From Liolophura sinensis (Eukaryota; Mollusca; Polyplacophora; Chitonida; Chitonidae): DNA of 64,000 nucleotides. The translations under genes were made by a program, and so were the position numbers. The notes under the pieces are model-generated. The model did no database searches and was not told the origin of the DNA. It was given only the letters and a program-made list of their open reading frames with translations. Within the stretch, counting starts at the first letter, position 1. Each line of letters starts with the position of its first letter. Shown piece after piece: positions 47,601 to 56,600 of the stretch. The DNA lies in the NCBI RefSeq assembly GCF_032854445.1, contig NC_088297.1:12626539-12690538 (forward strand), in the 5' to 3' direction.

Positions 47601-50600
47601 TTTATTTATCTATTTGCTTGGTCTTTTACGCCGTACTCAAAAATATTTCACCCAGTATTATCGTGGGAGGAAAGCGGGCGACCATCTAGTATTTGCTGGA
47701 AGTCCTTCCCACTTACAGCCGGAGAGGAAGCCAGCATTAGCTGGACTTGAACTCGCAGCGATATCATTGTATCATTTCAACGTGCAAAGACTGTAATCTC
47801 AAGATGTGCTGCAGTGACTCCGGATTGACATAAATGTTTAATGCAAATTAACTTTTGATATAAAGTGAAGATTCTGTTTATAATTATATGATTGCTGCTT
47901 GTCCAAACGGCCAGTAAGAAAATAACCTCAAAACAACCCCTACAAATAGATATATAGGTCAGCTGGTGTCCGACTGTAGGTCAGTGTTATTATCTTAATT
48001 TCAATTCTTCCTCCCAGTGCGATAACTGAAGTCGACTTTTTTCTATTTATTTATTTATTTTATTTATTTGATTGTTGTTTTACTCCGTCCTCAAAAATAT
48101 TTCACTTATACGACGGCGGCCAGCATTATGGTGGGAGGAAACCGGACAGAGCCCGGCGGAAACCCACGACCATTCGTAGGTTGGTGCCAGACCTTTCCAC
48201 TTACGGCCAGAGAGGAAGCCAGCATGAGCTGGACTCACAGCGACCACACTGGTGAGAGGCTCCTGGGTCACTACGCTGTGCTAACGTGCTAACCAAGTGA
48301 GCAACGGACGCCCCCTTTTCTGTTTAGAGTACATACGAAGTCCGAATCCGCTTAATTTACCCCGGTGCATTAGGGAGTTCCGGACCATCAGCGTCAACCC
48401 ATTCACACAGACTGCATGTACTCTTGGCTTTTGACGACTTTGAAGGCGTACAGCAGTATCTGACTCACGATATGCGTTTGTTTGAGATTGTAAACGTGAT
48501 ACTTGATTTATGTACAAAAGAGTTCGATACCGATACTTGTAAAGATCATTCTTCTGACTTCCTTTTGAAGAAGATTCTTCACCCCCATGTGTAGAAAGAC
48601 CTGGAATACAGTTCTTTTGTTATTGTTGATGCTATAGCTAGAGTATATTTGGCCTACATATATATATATATATATAGGCCAAACAAACTGTAGACGACAG
48701 TGAAGGTTTTCATTGTAACCTTTTATGTAAATACTTGTAGTATCAACTTATACATCTCCTACACAAGCCGCATCTTCTAAGGCCTTTTGACCTTTGGCCA
48801 TGTGTATGCCTTTACGAAAGTCCAGCTGTAAATATAGACCAATGTAAATCTTATACTTCCTGGGGAGTTTGTTGTATATATATCGTTGGTGAGAAGCACC
48901 CTTATTCGTTTACGACATTAAACAAGCAGCCAACGTTTTAAAGCCATGGTATATTCACCGTTATCTCTTCCGTGGTGTGCTAGTATTTATAGACGGTCGA
49001 AGAATGTACGAGTCAAGGCCGCGTGCGCCGAGGTTTAACCTGTTCACCCCGGCATACAGAACTCACCCGTACAGCAAAAAATAGAAAATGTTAACGATGC
49101 TGTAGGATATAAAATCTTCCGACCAAGATTTCATTTAAATGCATATGATGACTGACTGGAAAGTGAAAACGCTAAGAATGTTTCACTTCTACAACAGGCA
49201 CTCCTATTTCCGCTACACATAAAACCGTGTCATTGAAACTGAAAATTCAATCGTGTATTTGAAAATTCAATCGTGTAAGTAAAAATTTCTTTTTTTTATT
49301 TAATTTATTTCATTTGTGTTTTATGTCGTATTCAAGTATATTTTACTTATACGACGGCCCGGATGAAACCCACAACCATCCGCAGGTTGCTGATAGACCT
49401 TCCCAGGTACGACCGCAGAGGAAGCCAGCATGAGCTGGACTTGAACTCACGGTGACAGCATAGGTGAGAGGCTTCAGGGCCACTGCCTTCGGAGTCTCCT
49501 GGATATGACTTTAGTTAGCGTTCAAAGAAATAAATTATGTGGTTAATGTTTGTAGTCTGAATGTACTTCGTACCAAAAGGTATGTGGAATCGTAAGTGAT
49601 TTGATGATGACCTATTAATCGTACAGTGACCTCCATGGCTCAGCTGGTTAGCGTAATGACCCAGAAGTCTCTTACAAATGCGGTCGCTGTGAGTTCAAGT
49701 CCAGCTCATACCGGCTTCCTCTCCGGCCGTACGTGGGAAGGTCTACCAGTAACCTGCAGATGGTCGTGAGTTTTCCCCGGGCTCTGCTCGGTTTACACCC
49801 ACCGTAATGCTGGCCGCCGTCGAATAAGTGACAAATTCTTGAGTACGGCGTAAAACACCAATCAAATAAAATCAAACGAATATTAATCGTCCACTTCTTG
49901 TGTGCATGGGGACATTTATTTATTCTCCCAGTCACAAACACCTACATGTACTTGACAACAATGTTCAGCTATGAACAGTTATAAACAATACTGACTCTAG
50001 CTGTGAATCATCTCTATATATAGATATATTTATTCCACAGTTGTTAGACTAAATTCTCCGAGCAAGTTTAAGCAATAGCTAAAACAGTGATAATTGTGTG
50101 AACAAGGTTTCGTTGCTTACTTCCTTGCAATTTTTCCACAGGTCTACCGGGGGAGATCTTTTTGCGACTGTTGAGAATGATGATCATCCCTTTAATCGTC
50201 TCCAGTGTGATTTCAGGTATTTTGTAACTTTTTCCTTCATACACATTCGTGTAAGTATTGCGAATACGGACCAATTAGACAATCATATACCAGCCGTCAA
50301 CCAAACTGGACGTTTCAGGTCAAAAATCACAAGGTCAATTCCCAGAACAAGGTTCAACACAAATGATCAAAGAACTAAGAAAGCATGTGAAGTACGAAAT
50401 TAGGACGGAATCACGCAAAAAGAAGCTATCAGAAGTTTGCAGTGATGATGTGGAAAGACGCCAGGAATGTTGTTCGCAAAGTTATGAAATGAATTTGACT
50501 AGAGTTTTACACCGTACTCAAGAATATTTCACGTATACGACGGTGGTCAACATTATGGTGGGAAAAAACCGATCAGGGACCAGGGGAAACCCACCACCAT

Positions 50601-53600
50601 CCGCAGTTTGCTGGCATACCTTTCCACTTACGGCCTTATAGGAAGCCAGGATGAATTGGAATTGAAATCATAGCAACCACATTTTTGAAAGTCTCCTGGG
50701 TCATTGCGCCGCCCTTGCTTGTTAACTACCTCGGCCACAGGTTAATGAAATCAGTATCCAAATCGTCTACCATGATAATTCTTAGTCTGTACTCTTCAAA
50801 ACCTTTTCACAAAATCTCTGATGATACTTTGACTGGTACTTTTTCCTCCTTCTACAGGTACGGCCTCTCTGAACCCCCGATCTAACGGTAAGATCAGTTT
50901 GATCGCTCTCGGCTACATCGTCGCCACAAACCTGCTGGGCTGTATCTTCGGCATTATCCTTGCGGTGACCATCAAACCAGGTAACAACAATAACAATAAT
51001 GATAAGGATAAAACCAGGTAACAACAATAACAATAATGATAAGGATAAAAACAAAAACAACAAGGACAAACACAACGTTGGTAGCATCGTGCCATCGTAC
51101 CATAACTTAGCATCATCATGTCATCGTGTCATCCCTGCGTGCCATCGTACCATCGTTTTCCGTCGTCGAGCCATCGCCCGGTAATGGAACCATGGTGCGA
51201 TGATGATCTTATCCGGCTGCCATAGAATGCAGCAGTCAGCGGCTTGAAAAAACATCAGAATTCGTGAAGGTTTTACCAAAAATCTTCTGTGACGTCATAT
51301 TTTCGACCAGTGGCGAGCATTGAAAATTCTGACGCCTGTCTCAAAATCAATGTACCTAGAGTCAGTCTACAAGAATATAAAATATTAGTTGTTGAAAGAA
51401 AAAGACGTTTAACAAAAATTCTAAGTTTCACGAAATTCAACAGTGTTGCCAAACCACGTGACCAACTTTTGCTCCGTATTTTCACGACACCACTCCTAGG
51501 CATGCCCTGAAATAGTCCTATGTGTCGTTAAAATCTGATGAAAATTTACTACCACTTTTAGGTCTTTCTATGTAAGTTTAATAAAGTACTATACAAAGAT
51601 TAATAAAGTACTATACAACACCCACATGTTAAATTTTGAAACCTTTTATTTTTGGCGATTACATGAAACTTGAATGGAAATAATTCTTTGAAATTCATAA
51701 TCGAGAGGTCCAGAGGGTCTCAGAAATATTTTTGGTCGATCCTTATTGTGCAGCTGACCTACTTTTGTGCTATTTTCGGTTTACATATGGAAAAGATTCA
51801 TACTGAGAAGTTTTAATTGCCACCTAACTTCTTGTCACAAATTTGAAGACAATCGGTTCCGTGTTTACAGAGAAGAAAGTTCTTAAAGCGTTTTCATGTA
51901 AATCCAATATGGCTGCCAAGTCATGCTACACAGGGTAACACGTGCATTTTTGATATGCACTACTTCAGATCAAAGGCAAGCACATATGCGATAACCCATA
52001 AAGCAAATCCTAAATGGAGAAATTCAACTGGAGCCTGAAATGATCAATCAAAGCTACATGTATCTAGACAATCTTCTCATGTTGAAAATTTTTAACCAAT
52101 CCAAGTCTTTGGTCTACCCCCCAGGATTGCAGACAGTAGCTAACACCACCGCCCCTGTCCCCAGTACCCAGGATCTACAGACTCAGGACATATTTGCTGA
52201 TCTAATAAGGTAAGTATAGACACCAAAAAATATGTGTTCGTCTATAAGGACAAATCCTTATATAAGTGATCTTCACGCGTAGCTCTACTTACTATTTATA
52301 TATTATTTTTTTTACATATTTCTCTGGGAACTGGTGTTTTGAGTTATATTGGAAATTTTGGGTCATTGGATCATGGACTTGGAAAACCCCTGTATGGTTT
52401 CCGAAGTTGAGACTGTCGGACTTGAACCTTAAAGTTCTACCGATGCTCCCATCATTCTGACAGCTTTTTTTTGCTTTAAGGTGAAGAGGTTTGTCATTTG
52501 TTTTGTAAAGGTTTGTTTCGTCGTCGGAATCTGCTCAATGACAATGGAATGAAAAACACAATTTAAATAAATAAACGATTTCCACGTAATCAACAACGTT
52601 TGTCACCTAACATAGAAATCGTTTTACTTTTATTATTATACTCTCTACATCTGTGATACAAATTTACCGTTTTGTTCTTTTGCAGAAATATATTCCCGGA
52701 CAACGTGATCACGGCGTGTTTCCAGACGGTAACCATGACGACAACTTGTTATCTGTCTGCATGCTGTCCTCTCATTCGTCCCTTTTCATTTATGTGTCGT
52801 CACATAGCTAAGCCTAGAGGTGTTAAGTTGGAATTTCCCAACTGTTTTGGAAATTTTGATATATAACATTTAAAGTCAACATAATATCTATTCTCATATA
52901 TTATAGCACGGTTGGTAGAGCGTCCGTTTCGGGAACGGTAGATCCATGGTCAAACCTGGGTCGAGTCACACCTAAGACTTTAAACGAGAAAGTTGTGGCT
53001 TCAAACGAGAAAGTTGTAGCTTGGCGTTCAGCGTTAAGGGAATAGTGCAGCGACTGGTTGACACCGTATCAGTGTAATGGCTAGGGCAGGGCTGCTTATT
53101 TGCCTTCGGTAAGTCGTCTCAGTGAGGAGCAATAGATGAAAGAGCGGTGGAAATCCGTCCTGCAACAAGGAGGCACATTACACGTAAATGCACCTTAAAG
53201 ACTTCCTCGTCGTCATATGACTGAAAAATTGTTAAGTACGACGTTAAACCCCAAGCACTCAATCACTCACTCGTATATTATATATGTAAGGCTCCATTCC
53301 TTGCATTTGGACTATCATTTGTAGATTCCCTTGCTCTTAGTGCATGCCCGGTTTCCATCCCACCATAATGTTGGGCCGCCGTCGTATATAGGTGAAATAT
53401 TGTTGAGTACGAGTATTGAGTAAAACACCCATCAAATAAATAAATAAATAAATAAATAAACCTTAGTGCATGATTGATGACAATATCGGATAACGGCACC
53501 CGTATGGCTGTTTGCCAGCTTAACTTTCCTTTAAAACTACTCGTCTTCTACCAGAATGGTACGTCACACGTGGGGAAATTTGTCAGTCTCTTGTCAAGGG

Positions 53601-56600
53601 CTGGTGGTTCATCACGCGTTCTCCGGTTCCACTACAATTAAAACAGACCGTCTTTGTGTAAGCGAACAATTCTTGAGTATAGCGGTAGGCAACAATAAAA
53701 TTTCTTTATTTAGTAATTTATTTATTTGATTGGTGTTTTACATCGTACTCAAGAATATTTCACTTATACAATGGCGGCCAGCATTATGGTGGGAGAAAAC
53801 AACAACATCCAAATGAAGAAATGAATAATAAATCCCCAAGATTTCTTGCCAGTTCCAAGATTAAAGGAGTAAAATATTTTAAAAATTACCAATTGTAGGT
53901 CTACCGACAAAAATCTTTTTCTACACAGTACATTTTCTCCAAGTGTGTGACTGCTTTATAGTTTAATGCATCTGTTTTCTGCCCATCATTTCTCCAGACC
54001 CAAACGCAGTATGGAGAAAAAACGACAAATGAAAACACAACGGTTCTAACTAAGACGTTAGGGACAACTTCCGGTTCGAATATTATCGGTGAGTTACCTG
54101 CTTAAATTATCACAATATCTATACATGAAGCGTTGGATTAAAATGAACGTGCAAAATTGTTTTAAATTTCAAAACCTGTTCATGATCAGTTCCAGTGTTG
54201 TCAGTTGTTTTTAATACTTTGTCTACTTTTGTCTCCTCAAATTGTGTTGTATATAACTTTAATATCAGCTTTCTTCAAAGGTTGATGTTTTACTTCACCC
54301 TTTATTTCACAGCATATACTTTTGTATAGTTAAATATATGGCCTCAAAGAAGTGTTGTGCTAAAGAGTTAAAGCCGTTTTGTTACATCCATTTAGTTTGA
54401 ATAGATTAATATAAGCACGTGTAAAAGATTTCTATCACATCAAATTGTAAGGCCGTTTTGATACATCCATTTAGTTTGAATAGATTAACATAAGCACACG
54501 ATAGAGATTTCTATCACATCAAATTGTAAAGTCGTTTTGTTACATCCATTTAGTTTGAATAGATTAATATAAGCACACGATAAAGATTTCTATCGCATCA
54601 AATTGAAAAGCTGTTTTCTTACATCCATTTAGTTTGAATAAATTAATATAAGCACGTGTAAAAGATTTCTATCACATCAAATTGTAAAGTCGTTTTGTTA
54701 CATCCATTTAGTTTGAATAAATTAATATAAGCACATGTAAAAGATTTCTATCACATCAAATTGTAAGCCGTTTTGTTACATCCATTTAGTTTGAATAGAT
54801 TAATATAAGCAAATGTAAAAGATTTCTATTACATCAAATTGAAAAGCCTTTTTGTTACATCCATTTGGTTTGAATAGATTAAAATAAGCACACGATAGAG
54901 ATTTCTGTCACATCAAATTGTAAAGTCGTTTTGTTACATCCATTTAGTCTGAATAGATTAAAATAAGCACATGTAAAAGATTTCTATCACATCAAATTGT
55001 AAAGTCGTTTTGTTACATCCATTTAGTCTGAATAGATTAATATAAGCACGTGTAAAAGATTTCTATCACATCAAATTGTAAAGTCGTTTTGTTACATCCA
55101 TTTAGTTTGAATAGATTAATATAAGCACATGTAAAAGATTTCTATCACATCAAATTGTAAAGTCGTTTTGTTACATCTATTTAGTCTGAATAGATTAAAA
55201 TAAGCACATGTAAAAGATTTCTATCACATCAAATTGTAAAGTCGTTTTGTTACATCCATTTGGTTTGAATAGATTAATATAAGCAAATGTAAAAGATTTC
55301 TATCACATCAAATTGTAAAGTCGTTTTGTTACATCCATTTAGTCTGAATAGATTAATATAAGCACATGTAAAAGATTTCTATCACATCAAATTGTAAGGC
55401 CGTTTTGTTACATCCATTTAGTCTGAATAGATGAATATAAGCACACGATAGAGATTTCTATCACATCAAATTGTAAAGTCGTTTTGTTACATCCATTTAG
55501 TCTGAATAGATTAAAATAAGCACATGTAAAAGATTTCTATCACATCAAATTGTAAAGTCGTTTTGTTACATCCATTTAGTTTGAATAGATTAATACAAGC
55601 ACATGTAAAAGATTTCTATCACATCAAATTGTAAAGTCGTTTTGTTACATCCATTTAGTCTGAATAGATTAAAATAAGCACATGTAAAAGATTTCTATCA
55701 CATCAAATTGTAAAGTCGTTTTGTTACATCCATTTAGTTTGAATAGATTAATATAAGCACATGTAAAAGATTTCTATCACATTAAATTGTAAGGCCGTTT
55801 TGTTACATCCATTTAGTCTGAATAGATTAATATAAGCACACGATAGAGATTTCTATCACATCAAATTGTAAAGTCGTTTTGTTACATCCATTTAGTCTGA
55901 ATAGATTAATATAAGCACATGTAAAAGATTTCTATCAGATTTTTTTATGTGATAACACATACGACATATCTTTGGTTATGCCCGGTTATAAACATATATA
56001 AAAAACAGTAGATCTCTTCGTGCTGTTGTGTTAACAGGAATCATTTTCTGCGCGACAGTTCTCGGCATAGCCACAGGCTCCATTGGAGAGACCGGCAGAC
56101 CTTTTCACAACTTTTTCAATTCCGCCATGGAGGTGGTGCTCAAAATTTTACGTTGGTTTCTATGGTAAATATGCCTTTTATGTCGTGTTACACCGTATAT
56201 CATACATCAGACTACTTAAATGCAGCCCAATTTCAGTTGACATGTATCTCACTGGCAAAATCGCTATGACCAGATGAGTAATTTCCAGTATGCCACAAAC
56301 TTGTCAGAAACACGAGGTGTTTTTACCTTAAGCCATGAGGAATGTAATATCCATATTGCATTTTCATGTTTTTTCCATCCTCGTAACAGCAATAGCTGTT
56401 AAGTTTTCATGTGAGTTGCATCCCATGCATGGTGTGTTTTTCAGGTTTACCCCGATAGGTGTCGCCAGTCTCATTATGGTGTCCATATTAAACGTTGACG
56501 ATCTTCAGACTCGATTCCTCCAACTTGGCCTCCTCATTTTGACTGTAACCGTAGGGGTGTTGTTCCAACAACTCGTCTTTATCCCTCTCCTTTACTTTTT

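Noticed and set aside
49623-49700. tRNA gene
   Set aside because: A tRNA-like head, but attached to a SINE body with a tail and target duplications; no complete cloverleaf was confirmed.
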